From Halieaceae bacterium (GTDB lineage Bacteria > Pseudomonadota > Gammaproteobacteria > Pseudomonadales > Halieaceae), in contig CACMGJ010000001.1 of NCBI GenBank assembly GCA_902613175.1, positions 1 to 37,568 on the forward strand: 37,568 nt of DNA, given 5' to 3'. The notes below the pieces were generated by a model that saw only the letters and a list, made by a program, of their open reading frames with translations, was not told the origin of the DNA and searched no databases. Both the position numbers and the translations under genes were made by a program. Of this stretch, positions 16,130 to 24,582 are shown piece after piece; positions within the stretch are counted from its first letter, which is position 1; each line of letters opens with the position of its first letter.

Positions 16130-17398
16130 ATGATCAGCTTTGCGCAAGCACAAGATAATTTGCATCAGCTGTGCCGGACATGGGTGGCGACACATCCAGA
16201 CGTGAGCGAGCCATTAGCACTGTGTGAGTCGCTGGGACGCTATCTCAACGAGGATGTCATTGCCGCTCTAGAACTGCCTCGATCAGATATCTCCGCAATG
16301 GACGGCTACGCTATTTGCTCTCAGGACCGTGAGGGTACCCTAACCTCACAAGTGTTCACGCTGAAAGGCGAGTCACGGGCGGGAGAACCCTACAGTGGCG
16401 ATCCGTTAGCGCAAGGAGAGTGTGTCCGAATTTTCACAGGAGCGGTGGTTCCTGAGTCAGCTGACACGGTAGTTATTCAGGAAAATGTCGAGCGTGATAA
16501 TACGTCTGTACGAATGCTGCAGGGCACATCGTTTGGTGCAAACATACGTCGTCGCGGCGAGGAAATTGCGGCTCATTCTGCCATTGCAATAGCCGGGCAA
16601 TTGATAACCCCAAACATGATCCCGCTGCTTGCCAGTCAGGGCATCGCAGAGGTGACGGTTCGAGCAAAATTGCGGGTTGCATTTTTCGCTACGGGCGATG
16701 AGTTAAAAGCGGCGGGTGATAGTCTGGGGGAGGGCGACATCTATGAAAGCAATTTGGCCTCCATTGCCGCTGTGCTCGGACATTATCCCATTGACCTCAT
16801 CGACTTGGGCGTGGTCGAGGATACCCCCGAGGCGATTAAGGCCTGCTTAGCCAAAGCCAGTGAAAAAGCAGATGTGGTTATCAGTAGCGGTGGCGTCTCG
16901 GTCGGAGACTATGACTATGTGCGGCAGTGTGTTGATGCCATGGGCGTGGTATCCGACTACAAAGTGGCTATGAAACCGGGTAAACCCGTCTGTTTTGGGC
17001 ATATTGATGATGCGGAGAATGGGAAGGCGCTGTTCTTCGGACTCCCCGGCAATGCCGTATCGTCGTTTGTCGTTCTGACCGAGCTATACCTCCCAGTGAT
17101 GAAATATCTGCTCAACCGGGAGCGGGTTATCCCTAACACGCTGCTTGAAGCCGTACTCGAGACGGACCTTTCACGTCGGGGTGGCCGGCTCGAATTTCAA
17201 CGCGGTGTGTTGAGTCGGGATGAGGATGCGGGCGGGCGGACCTTGTTGCGGGTTTCTGCCATGGGGAGTCAAGATTCGCACCGCGTGCTTGGGCTGGCTC
17301 GGGCGAACTGCACTATTAAGATAGCGGCGGATGTTGAGCATATTAGTGCGGGCTCCAAGGTCACGGTCTCTGTTTTTCCTTGGACCGACTTGCAGTGA
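16130..17398 (+). CDS. moeA: Molybdopterin molybdenumtransferase MoeA
   Basis: This 422-residue enzyme inserts molybdate into adenylylated molybdopterin in the last common step of molybdenum cofactor synthesis. Family marks appear in order: 'SDISAMDGYAI', 'GESRAGEP', 'VRIFTGAVVPESADTVVIQENVE', 'GDIYESN', 'SSGGVSVGDYDYV' (the molybdopterin-binding MoCF segment), 'KPGKPVCFG' and 'GLPGNAVSS', then the beta-rich domain IV. The length is normal. Its TGA stop overlaps the GTG start of mobA (GTGA), so the two are translated together. It shows that the organism makes molybdoenzymes; none is encoded in this window. Confidence 0.96.
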   Translation: MISFAQAQDNLHQLCRTWVATHPDVSEPLALCESLGRYLNEDVIAALELPRSDISAMDGYAICSQDREGTLTSQVFTLKGESRAGEPYSGDPLAQGECVRIFTGAVVPESADTVVIQENVERDNTSVRMLQGTSFGANIRRRGEEIAAHSAIAIAGQLITPNMIPLLASQGIAEVTVRAKLRVAFFATGDELKAAGDSLGEGDIYESNLASIAAVLGHYPIDLIDLGVVEDTPEAIKACLAKASEKADVVISSGGVSVGDYDYVRQCVDAMGVVSDYKVAMKPGKPVCFGHIDDAENGKALFFGLPGNAVSSFVVLTELYLPVMKYLLNRERVIPNTLLEAVLETDLSRRGGRLEFQRGVLSRDEDAGGRTLLRVSAMGSQDSHRVLGLARANCTIKIAADVEHISAGSKVTVSVFPWTDLQ

Positions 17399-18021
17399 AC
17401 GATGCATCGAGTGCTGTTATTGCGGCGGCAATTTTGGCGGGTGGTAACAGCCAGCGCATGGGGGAAGATAAAGCCGCTCTTGGCGATGGGGGCGCATCGC
17501 TAATCGAGCGGCAGGTGAAAGATCTGCGGGATCTATCTCAGTCCCTGCCCATTTTCATCTGTTCGGGGTCTCGGCGCTATGAAGCGCTAAATACCTATGA
17601 CGTTCAACATGTACCGGATGCGCTAAATTCTGCCGGTCCGTTGGCAGGCGTGGCAAAGGCGCTCGAGACAGCGACAGCCGCAGGCCTAGAAGAGGGCTAT
17701 GTGTTGGTGCTGCCCACTGACTCGCTTATTCCGCCATCACATATATATGACCGCCTGACGGGTGCTGTGTCAGGTGCCAGTGAGGTCGTCCTGTTAACAG
17801 GCGAACATTTACATCCTTTGCACGGTCTATTCTCGGTGTCAGTAACCTCCAGCATGAATGACTATGTTGAATCAGGGGGTCGATCGGTCGTGGGGTTCCT
17901 CGATGACCGTTCTTGGTCCGCCGTGACTGTACCCGGGGCCTGGGAACCCTGCTTGAATTTCAATACGCCCGAGGAATATGAGCGCGCTCTAGCTGCATTC
18001 GCAAAAATGACATCTGTTTAG
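17395..18021 (+). CDS. mobA: Molybdenum cofactor guanylyltransferase MobA
   Basis: This is a 208-residue protein with the nucleotidyltransferase signature 'AAILAGGNSQRMGEDKAAL' near the N-terminus, 'GPLAGVAKALE' and 'VLVLPTDSLIPP' in the middle, and 'NFNTPEEYERAL' at the end. It links GMP to molybdenum cofactor to give the bis-MGD form used by DMSO-reductase-family enzymes. The GTG start at 17395 is chosen because it overlaps the moeA stop in a GTGA arrangement; a TTG at 17380 lies in the same frame. The usual '...PTDSP' metal motif reads PTDSL here, a mild variation. Confidence 0.92.
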   Translation: MNDASSAVIAAAILAGGNSQRMGEDKAALGDGGASLIERQVKDLRDLSQSLPIFICSGSRRYEALNTYDVQHVPDALNSAGPLAGVAKALETATAAGLEEGYVLVLPTDSLIPPSHIYDRLTGAVSGASEVVLLTGEHLHPLHGLFSVSVTSSMNDYVESGGRSVVGFLDDRSWSAVTVPGAWEPCLNFNTPEEYERALAAFAKMTSV

Positions 18022-18116
18022 TGCACTTTAAAGGGCGAAGCGCTTAAGCAAGCACAGTTCGTTGTGGGTGCATATAGTGATACCGTCTGTTTAATGATGT
18101 GAGCTGTGGGTGATTA

Positions 18117-19220
18117 ATGATGAACCGACGACACTTTTTGTCAGCATTTGGGACTGCGGCGCTGGCGAGCTCTGCCATACCCGCATGGAGTCAGTACCTC
18201 ATACCTGAGGGGCAGGTTCGACTGGTCTTTAATGAAAATCCCTATGGACCCAGTCCTAAGGCCATCGCCGAGGTTCAAAAGATTCTGTCATTGAGTGCGT
18301 ATTATCCCGACTCGCCCTATGACTATCCGATTCGAGATAATTTGTTTGATGCTATAGCCGCCGATAATGAGCTGAGTCATGACAATCTATTCGTGTCGTC
18401 CGGCTCGAACGAGGGGCTTCAAGCGGCACTGATGGCCTATGGGCGAACGGGATCGGTTTTGACGCCGGCGCTCACTTACGACGCACACTTGGGCTACGCG
18501 GAGGCCCTCGGCGTGACCGTATTGAGGGTGCCATTGCGGTCTGATTTGCAAGTCGACTTGGATGCGATGGAGGCAATGGTTGATGAGTCCGTCGCCGTTG
18601 TTTATCTCGCTAATCCCAATAATCCCACGGGCCTCCCAATTGATGCAGAGCGTCTCCGAGCTTTCTGTCGGTCCGTGGGTCCCAAGGCGCTGGTGATTGT
18701 CGATGAGGCCTATAACGAACTCACAGATGACCCTGAGAGCGACACCATGGTTGATCTCGTGCGTGAGGGAGAGAATGTTTTGGTGACCCGAACGTTCTCG
18801 AAAATCTTCGGTATGGCGGGCATGCGGGTGGGTTACGGCATGGCGAGACCTGACATTATTTCGAACACGTTCAAGCACATCATGGCGTGGCCTAACGGGG
18901 TGGGACTCACAGCGGCATATCACAGCTACATTGATCAAGACTTCATTAACTTCTCCCGCGATAAGGTCCGCGAGGGTCGAGCCATGGTTCAAAAGACACT
19001 CGCTGATGTCGGTCTGACGCCCGTGCCATCACAAACCAACTTTGTATTTGTAGACGCGGGTCGCGATGCGATGACTATCCGCCGGGCGATGGCGGAAGAG
19101 GGGGTGTTGATTAATGCCGGGTACGAGGGATACTCCCACTACCTGCGTATTAGCATGGGCAAGCTTGAAGACCTCAACACATTCGACCGTGTGTTCAAGC
19201 GCGTTATGGTGCGTGTCTAA
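18117..19220 (+). CDS. Tat-signal PLP aminotransferase, histidinol-phosphate aminotransferase-like
   Basis: This 367-residue fold-type I aminotransferase has the PLP Lys229 in 'TRTFSKIFGMAGMRVGYG', the NPNNPTG loop at 166-172, 'VDEAYNE' at 195-201 and the C-terminal substrate Arg in 'SHYLRISMG'. The body resembles HisC (VRLVFNENPYGPSPKA). Unusually, it begins with 'MNRRHFLSAFGTAALASSAIPAWSQ', a twin-arginine signal with AWSQ cleavage, so a cofactor-loaded enzyme would be folded and sent to the periplasm. HisC itself is cytosolic. A role in periplasmic amino acid or amine metabolism is inferred; the substrate is unknown. It is convergent with the amidohydrolase gene. Confidence 0.88.
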   Translation: MMNRRHFLSAFGTAALASSAIPAWSQYLIPEGQVRLVFNENPYGPSPKAIAEVQKILSLSAYYPDSPYDYPIRDNLFDAIAADNELSHDNLFVSSGSNEGLQAALMAYGRTGSVLTPALTYDAHLGYAEALGVTVLRVPLRSDLQVDLDAMEAMVDESVAVVYLANPNNPTGLPIDAERLRAFCRSVGPKALVIVDEAYNELTDDPESDTMVDLVREGENVLVTRTFSKIFGMAGMRVGYGMARPDIISNTFKHIMAWPNGVGLTAAYHSYIDQDFINFSRDKVREGRAMVQKTLADVGLTPVPSQTNFVFVDAGRDAMTIRRAMAEEGVLINAGYEGYSHYLRISMGKLEDLNTFDRVFKRVMVRV

Positions 19221-19291
19221 CCCGTAACCACAGAGCGTATGCTGCAAGTCCGTTTTTGGTTTTTACGCCTGCTGCTGGATGAGTCAATTAA

Positions 19292-21016
19292 CTACTGCTG
19301 CTTGTGAACGATTTGGCCGTTGACGACGGTCACCGTGACAGAGGTCGCGTTGATGGTCTCGGCGGGTATATCGAACAGATTTTTCTCGAGCAACACTAAA
19401 TCGGCGAGCTTACCCAGGGTAATTGATCCCAGCGACTCCAGTTCACCCACCTGGATGGCGGTATTGCGTGTCATGGCAATAATGGCTTCAGCCAAAGAAA
19501 CAGACTGATCGGGATTTCGAGGCGGCATCTCGGGTTCACCGGGTAAACGCCGTGTAACCGCCGCCTCAAGCAATTCCAACGGCTTATACGTGGACAGGTA
19601 GGCAGAGGCAGGCCAATCGGCTCCGAAGCTTTGGTTGGCGCCGGCGTCCATGATCGAGCGAACGGGATAGGCGTTCTCGACCTTATCCATGCCAACAAAC
19701 GAGCCGATATTAAAATAGGAGGGATCGCGCGCAGCCCATTGAATGGACGTCTGAGCAGTCACGTGCAGCGCTTTGAATCGCGGAATATCGTCAGGATGCA
19801 CAAAGTCCATGTGCGCAATGGTGGCTCGCACTGAGTCGTTACCCGTCGTGCCTCTGGCACTCTCAATAGCATCGAGCGACATACGCACTGCCGCACCGCC
19901 AATGGCGTGAATATGAACGGGTATGTCCTGACTGAAGTAGGTGGTTACGTTGGCTGTGAGATTCGCCTTCGAAATCATCGGCTGCCCAAAATCCTCGTTT
20001 GTGGAGTCAACATAGGACGTCAATAAAAAGGCTGTATGTCCCTCGGGAACACCATCAGCCGCGAGCTTTATGGCTTCGGGCCGAATGAGCTGGCTGCTGT
20101 AGGTTTGTTCGAAACGTTTAAACTTAGCGGCGACTCGATCTGCGGCATCATTTTCTCGGACCGAGCCAAAGACCCTCAGACTGAGATCGCCCGATTCACT
20201 CAGTGAATGCCAAATTTCATAAGCCTCTTCTTCACTCGGGGCTCCTGCCCAGGCGTCGAAAACCCCCGTGAGGCCAGAAGCTGAAGCGCGTGGAAGCCAG
20301 CTGACGAAACGCTCACGGTACGCCGCTTTATCGCCAGGTATGAAGTCGGACTCAATATGTCCACCCGCTTTCTCACGGCCTGTGCCAAGTGGTTCATTGG
20401 TAAGTGGGTCGCGCTCAAAAAAGCTCACGCCCGGGTGCGGATCGGGGTAGTTAGCGTCGACACCGCCCTCGCGGAGTGCACGTGATGAAAACCACCGGGA
20501 ATGACCATCAACTGAGCCAAGAATCACAATACGATCACCGAAAATCTCATCTAACTGTTGTGCCGTAGGGCCGGTCTTGGGGAACAGGTGGTTCTGCCAT
20601 CCTCGAGCGTAGACGGGCCCTGTACCTGGGTTGGCATCTCGTATTGCTTCTAGTGCTGTCTGCAATTTCTCACGGGTGTCGGCGAGACTAAGATTGACCC
20701 CAACATCAGAGAAGGACCCATTAAAGACGTGGGTGTGTGAATCCATAAGTCCCGATATGAGGAGTCCATCTCCAATATCGATTTTTCGGGTATCGGGGCC
20801 GATAAATGACTCAATGCCGGCTTCATCGCCAACATAAACGATACGTTCCCCGCGAACCGCAACGGCCGAGGCATTGGGTTGTTCTGGGTCAGATGTGAAT
20901 ACGGCACCACCGGTAAAGATGAGGTCGGCTGGCTCGACTATGGGTTCGCTGTTGCAACTCCCTATTATGGTCGTAGCGATAAGGGTCAAAGTAACGAGCA
21001 TGATGCGCATAGTCAT
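19292..21016 (-). CDS. YtcJ-like amidohydrolase, lipoprotein
   Basis: This 574-residue amidohydrolase superfamily protein has a lipoprotein signal with Cys21 (ATTIIGSC). After a beta-sandwich start ('DLIFTGGAVFTSDPEQPNASAVAVRGERIVYVG') come the metal site H94-T-H96 in 'GLMDSHTHVF', 'GSVDGHSRWFSSRAL', 'PVHIHAIGGAAVRMSLDAIE', 'ATIAHMDFVHPDDIPRF' and 'SFGADWPAS', the order seen in the YtcJ/exoenzyme-type family. Members hydrolyse amides or imines of varied small molecules, so the substrate is open. Being outside the cytoplasm is typical for such lipoproteins in marine bacteria. It stands alone on its strand. Confidence 0.88.
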   Translation of the reverse strand: MTMRIMLVTLTLIATTIIGSCNSEPIVEPADLIFTGGAVFTSDPEQPNASAVAVRGERIVYVGDEAGIESFIGPDTRKIDIGDGLLISGLMDSHTHVFNGSFSDVGVNLSLADTREKLQTALEAIRDANPGTGPVYARGWQNHLFPKTGPTAQQLDEIFGDRIVILGSVDGHSRWFSSRALREGGVDANYPDPHPGVSFFERDPLTNEPLGTGREKAGGHIESDFIPGDKAAYRERFVSWLPRASASGLTGVFDAWAGAPSEEEAYEIWHSLSESGDLSLRVFGSVRENDAADRVAAKFKRFEQTYSSQLIRPEAIKLAADGVPEGHTAFLLTSYVDSTNEDFGQPMISKANLTANVTTYFSQDIPVHIHAIGGAAVRMSLDAIESARGTTGNDSVRATIAHMDFVHPDDIPRFKALHVTAQTSIQWAARDPSYFNIGSFVGMDKVENAYPVRSIMDAGANQSFGADWPASAYLSTYKPLELLEAAVTRRLPGEPEMPPRNPDQSVSLAEAIIAMTRNTAIQVGELESLGSITLGKLADLVLLEKNLFDIPAETINATSVTVTVVNGQIVHKQQ

Positions 21017-21142
21017 CGTTTCCTTTTATCTCTTCTAATTGTGTTATTTCTTGTCATTGAGCCCAGACGGTGCAGGCCACCGGTTTTCCTTTTTCGATGG
21101 TACCTCAATTATTCAGTGCGCGATGACCCGCTTGATGGCCTG

Positions 21143-21811
21143 TTATTGATCGATCAGGATGTCGAAATACGTTTCAGGGTAAGGTTCATCGACCAGTGTA
21201 AAGTGCCACCACTCCGCGGAGTAAGGTCTGAATCCAGAGGCTGTCATTATCTCGCGGAGAAGGAACCGGTTATCACGGACTCCCCGATCGATCTCATCGC
21301 TCTCCGTGTGAGACATTGGATCGAAAAAATCCCACGGCGTGCCCATATCGAGGGGTTGTCCAGTCGCACTATCGACTAGTGTTAAATCAACGGTACTCGC
21401 TCGCGAATGTCCCGATTGACTGGCGATGTATCCCAGTTCTATTAGCGAGGAACGCTCGAGACTGGGGTAATAGGCTGGTTTGGTTGATTCCGGGCCGGTA
21501 CCGGAGACCCACTCCACGAAATCGTCCACGGCGCGCTGGGGTCGATAGCAGTCATACATAAACAGATTCAGACCGCGGCTCTGGGCTCGCTCCTGAGCGC
21601 GACCAAGTGCCACTGAGGCGGCCTCGCTCAATAGACAGAGAGGGGCCTCGTAACCGGCTACAGGTCGTCCAATAAAGTTATTGCTACCTGCATATCGTAT
21701 GTCCGTCAGTAAGCTCGGCATCCTCACCTGTGCGTTTATTAAAAGACTTGGGTCACCGTGCGCGATGACGGGTGTGAGGGTGAGCAGTAATGCTGTGAAT
21801 AACTGGCGCAC
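21143..21811 (-). CDS. VanX-type D-alanyl-D-alanine dipeptidase, exported
   Basis: The frame is open from a TTG at 21880 but the GTG at 21811 is preferred: it gives a tidy signal peptide (MRQLFTALLLTLTPVIAHG) and leaves room for a promoter in the divergent gap. The mature part has all VanX/DdpX landmarks: 'DCYRPQRAVDDF' with the substrate Arg, zinc ligands His and Asp in 'SGHSRASTVDLT' (seven residues apart), and catalytic Glu with zinc His in 'AEWWHFTL'. The enzyme cleaves D-Ala-D-Ala. With no VanH/VanA partner, a peptidoglycan recycling or D-Ala scavenging role is more likely than glycopeptide resistance. It is divergent from an LD-carboxypeptidase gene. Confidence 0.88.
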   Translation of the reverse strand: MRQLFTALLLTLTPVIAHGDPSLLINAQVRMPSLLTDIRYAGSNNFIGRPVAGYEAPLCLLSEAASVALGRAQERAQSRGLNLFMYDCYRPQRAVDDFVEWVSGTGPESTKPAYYPSLERSSLIELGYIASQSGHSRASTVDLTLVDSATGQPLDMGTPWDFFDPMSHTESDEIDRGVRDNRFLLREIMTASGFRPYSAEWWHFTLVDEPYPETYFDILIDQ

Positions 21812-21905
21812 GATGAATCTGACTCGTTCGCTGATCGATGCGTCTAGCTTGCCGCGAGAGAGTAGCTCTGCCAAGCTCAATTACAGTTACTGGGAAATGC
21901 ACGCC

Positions 21906-22931
21906 ATGGATCGACGAATACTCCTTCAATTGAGTCTCGCAAGCACCCTGATGGGGGTCGCGCCCAGCTTTGCGTTCGCAACCGCGGTGAAACGACCGAA
22001 GCGTCTGCGTCCTGGCGATACCATTGGGCTCGTTGCGCCAGCGTCTGTCACCTACGAGTCCTTGCAGCTTCAGATAGCGCTTGAGGCTCTGGAGGCGATG
22101 GGACTGAAGGCGAAAGTCGGTTCGCATGTTATGGATCGGTTTGGCTATCTTGCCGGTGAGGACGAGGATCGTGCCTCGGATATCAATGCGGCGTTCGCAA
22201 ATCCTGAGATCGACGCCGTATTCGCCTTGCGTGGTGGTTGGGGTGCGAGCAGGCTACTGCCGTTTTTGGACTTTGACCTCATAGCGAAGAATCCGAAGAT
22301 CTTCCTTGGGTATAGTGATATCACCAGCTTACTCAACGCGATCTACGCGAAAGCGGGTGTCGTTACGTTTCATGGCCCAAATGTGATGTCGCGCTGGAAT
22401 GAGTTCACCTATGAGGGAATGCGTGAGGTGCTGTTTGACGCCAGATCATTGGCCTACAGTAATCCTGAAGTCATTGATGATGATCTTGTGGCCCGAAAAC
22501 CCCGCATCCAGACCATCAACGCGGGTAAGGCTAAAGGGCCCCTGATTGGCGGCAATCTCACTTTGATGAGTGCCTTGGTTGGAACGCCGTATTTCCCGGA
22601 TGCCAGAGGTGCGATTCTTTTTCTCGAGGACGTTGGGGAGGCGATTTACCGCGTCGATCGCATGATGACCCAGCTCAAGCTAAGCGGCGTGCTAGGTCAA
22701 GTTTCCGGCATTGTGTTTGGACACTTTACGGGCGTAAAACCCAATCCTGGCCTTGGTAATTTCGCCTTGATGGATGTCCTCAGGCAGCACTGTGAACCCC
22801 TCGGTGTGCCTTGCTATTTTGGTGCCATGATTGGGCACGTAGAGCAGCAGAGCACGGTGCCTGTCGGGGCGATTGCTGAGATGGATGCCGGCGCGGGCGT
22901 ACTGCGACTCCAGGAGTCGGCAGTTCGATAA
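21906..22931 (+). CDS. Exported LD-carboxypeptidase (peptidase S66, LdcA/MccF family)
   Basis: The ATG at 21906 is chosen because GGGAA lies nine bases before it; an ATG at 21897 is in frame. The 341-residue product begins with a signal peptide (MDRRILLQLSLASTLMGVAPSFAFA) that carries a twin Arg and could use Tat. The S66 body has 'RPGDTIGLVAPASV', 'FALRGGWGASRLLPFLDF', the nucleophile Ser in 'FLGYSDITSLL', 'TFHGPNV', 'GPLIGGNLTLMSALVGTPYFPD', 'LFLEDVGEAIYRVDRM' and the catalytic His in 'IGHVEQQSTVPVG'. It removes the terminal D-Ala from murein tetrapeptides. Export instead of the usual cytosolic location fits direct action on the cell wall. It pairs with the divergent VanX-like dipeptidase. 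Confidence 0.9.
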   Translation: MDRRILLQLSLASTLMGVAPSFAFATAVKRPKRLRPGDTIGLVAPASVTYESLQLQIALEALEAMGLKAKVGSHVMDRFGYLAGEDEDRASDINAAFANPEIDAVFALRGGWGASRLLPFLDFDLIAKNPKIFLGYSDITSLLNAIYAKAGVVTFHGPNVMSRWNEFTYEGMREVLFDARSLAYSNPEVIDDDLVARKPRIQTINAGKAKGPLIGGNLTLMSALVGTPYFPDARGAILFLEDVGEAIYRVDRMMTQLKLSGVLGQVSGIVFGHFTGVKPNPGLGNFALMDVLRQHCEPLGVPCYFGAMIGHVEQQSTVPVGAIAEMDAGAGVLRLQESAVR

Positions 22932-22993
22932 TGATTTTTCGGGGGGCGCTTTCGGGGTGCCGTAATAACCTCAACTAGCCTGAGGAGGGGAGT

Positions 22994-23599
22994 ATGAAAG
23001 GAGATCTTAACGAGATGAGAAAGCCCAGAATTCTCAGCGTACCGCGAGACCAGCTACCCGACTTCGAACCCATGTTTCAGCTGCTCGGGGGAAGCATGGG
23101 TTATGTTCCCAATAATTTCCTTTCGATGGCTCATTGGCCTGAGTTACTGACGGCTTTTGGTGGCATCGCTGCGACCATACTACAAACTGGAGAGGTTGAC
23201 CGTGGGTTGAAGCAACTTGTGGCTATGGTCGCGAGTGCAGCGAATGGTTGTCATTATTGCCAGGCACACACTTCACACTCTGCACATAATTTGGGGGTGC
23301 CTCAGGAAAAAGTCCAGGCTGTTTTCGAGTTTGAATCCTCATCGCTGTTTAGCGATGCAGAGCGAGCCGCCCTGCGACTAGCATGGCACGCCGCACTTCA
23401 ACCCAATGCGTCGAGTGATAGTGATTTCGCAGCGTTGAAGGAGCATTACTCTGATCGAGAGATCGTTGAAATAGTCAGCGTCATTGCGCTGTTTGGATTT
23501 CTTAACCGATGGAGTGACACGATGGGCTCAGAGCTGGAGCCCTTACCGCAAGCCTTTGCGGAGTCCATCGATCTCAGTGCCCGTAAGCTCGGAAGCTGA
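22994..23599 (+). CDS. AhpD-like / carboxymuconolactone decarboxylase-family protein
   Basis: This 201-residue protein has the AhpD core 'SAANGCHYCQAHTSHSAHNLG' at about 81-101: Cys86-x-x-Cys89 and the following His residues form the redox site used in the 'peroxidase-related' branch. The N-terminal part 'MFQLLGGSMGYVPNNFLSMAHWPELLTAFGG' also fits. The likely role is thiol-dependent peroxide reduction; substrate and partner are unknown. GAGGAGGGG stands right before the ATG at 22994. A second site, AAGGAG, serves an in-frame ATG at 23015, so the true start may be either. Confidence 0.88.
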   Translation: MKGDLNEMRKPRILSVPRDQLPDFEPMFQLLGGSMGYVPNNFLSMAHWPELLTAFGGIAATILQTGEVDRGLKQLVAMVASAANGCHYCQAHTSHSAHNLGVPQEKVQAVFEFESSSLFSDAERAALRLAWHAALQPNASSDSDFAALKEHYSDREIVEIVSVIALFGFLNRWSDTMGSELEPLPQAFAESIDLSARKLGS

Positions 23600-23700
23600 C
23601 CAATTACCCGTGGCGACGAAGAGTGACATACGCCGCTGATAGCAGGGTGAGAAGCTGATACAGTGCGCGACGATTTACCAACGAAGTGGTTTATAACCTT

Positions 23701-24075
23701 ATGCAACATCCCGGTTTTGCCGAATTAGTCGGCTTTGAGGTCTTCCCAGAGAGCGACGGCACTGGAAAGGGGCAACTAACAGTCTCGGAGCGTCATCTGA
23801 ATCCCAATGGTGTGGTGCATGTTGGTGCTTTGTTCACCTTGGTCGATACAGCGATGGGTGCCTCACTAATGCGGCGATTAGAAGAAGGTGAAATTTGCGC
23901 CACACTCCAGATCTCCATGAATTTCCTGAGGCCTGTTGTCGGTGGCGTGGTTGAATGCGAAGCCCGAGTGGTGAACAAAGGTAGGCGCTTCGCGAATGTT
24001 CGCGGGGAGCTCTACGTCCAGAAGAAGCTTGTGGGGACTGCCGATGGCAACTTTGCCATCATGCGAGCCCCCTAA
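23701..24075 (+). CDS. PaaI-type hotdog thioesterase
   Basis: This is a 124-residue hotdog protein from the ATG at 23701; an in-frame GTG at 23686 would add five residues, and neither has a clear ribosome site. The order 'ERHLNPNGVVHVGALFTLVDTAMGASLMR' (catalytic helix with Asn, His, Gly and Asp), 'CATLQISMNFLRPVVGG' and 'ARVVNKGRRFANVRGELYVQKKLVGTADGNFAIM' is typical of PaaI/YbgC-like acyl-CoA thioesterases. It hydrolyses acyl- or aryl-CoA in the cytosol. It is convergent with the NfeD/SPFH pair, 27 bases from the next stop. Confidence 0.88.
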   Translation: MQHPGFAELVGFEVFPESDGTGKGQLTVSERHLNPNGVVHVGALFTLVDTAMGASLMRRLEEGEICATLQISMNFLRPVVGGVVECEARVVNKGRRFANVRGELYVQKKLVGTADGNFAIMRAP

Positions 24076-24102
24076 ATTATTTACGCAATAGCCGTCGTGT
24101 AA

Positions 24103-24582
24103 TTACGCCTGCGCTACTACCAGAATTCCCGGATGGAGCGCGATAACACGAACGCGGTCGCCACTGGCGAGTGATTTGTCGCCTTCCTCACGCGCTAGCT
24201 CAACGCGCCACGAGACACCAGAAAATTGATGTGTGGACTGAGTCTCGCGATCTAAAAGGCTCGACAGTGCAAACTCATAACCGACAAAATCCGAACTCTG
24301 ACCAGAGCGAGGAGGCTCAGCCGCCTGATATTGCTTGAGCGGTTTCCATACCAATACGCCCAAGATAAATGACAGCACGCCCATCACGGCGAACCCAGTT
24401 AACCAATCGTCCGGCACCGCCCCTAGGTAAATGAGTAGGGCGGTAATGAGCGATCCGAGCCCGGCGAGGAAGAGCACGATAGTGCTCATACCAAGTACCA
24501 CTAGCTCTATAACGAGCGCAAGCGCGCCTATCGCAAACCAGAAGCTCGCCGGGTTTTCACCGAAGTATTCAAGCAGAACCAT
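24103..24582 (-). CDS. NfeD-like membrane protein
   Basis: This 159-residue protein has transmembrane helices at about 12-35 (ASFWFAIGALALVIELVVLGM), 36-53 and 61-82 (DWLTGFAVMGVLSFILGVLVW). A C-terminal OB-fold-like beta domain (about 100-158: 'DFVGYEFALSSLL...WRVELAREEGDKSLASGDRVRVIALHPGILVVAQA') is the soluble NfeD domain. NfeD proteins act with SPFH/stomatin partners in membrane domain organisation. Its start overlaps the SPFH gene by 14 bases, so the two are coupled. It is the short form without a ClpP-like protease domain. Confidence 0.88.
   Translation of the reverse strand: MVLLEYFGENPASFWFAIGALALVIELVVLGMSTIVLFLAGLGSLITALLIYLGAVPDDWLTGFAVMGVLSFILGVLVWKPLKQYQAAEPPRSGQSSDFVGYEFALSSLLDRETQSTHQFSGVSWRVELAREEGDKSLASGDRVRVIALHPGILVVAQA

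Noticed and set aside
18387-18992. 201-codon minus-strand frame
   Set aside because: Shadow of the aminotransferase gene; it is His- and Arg-rich without domain features.
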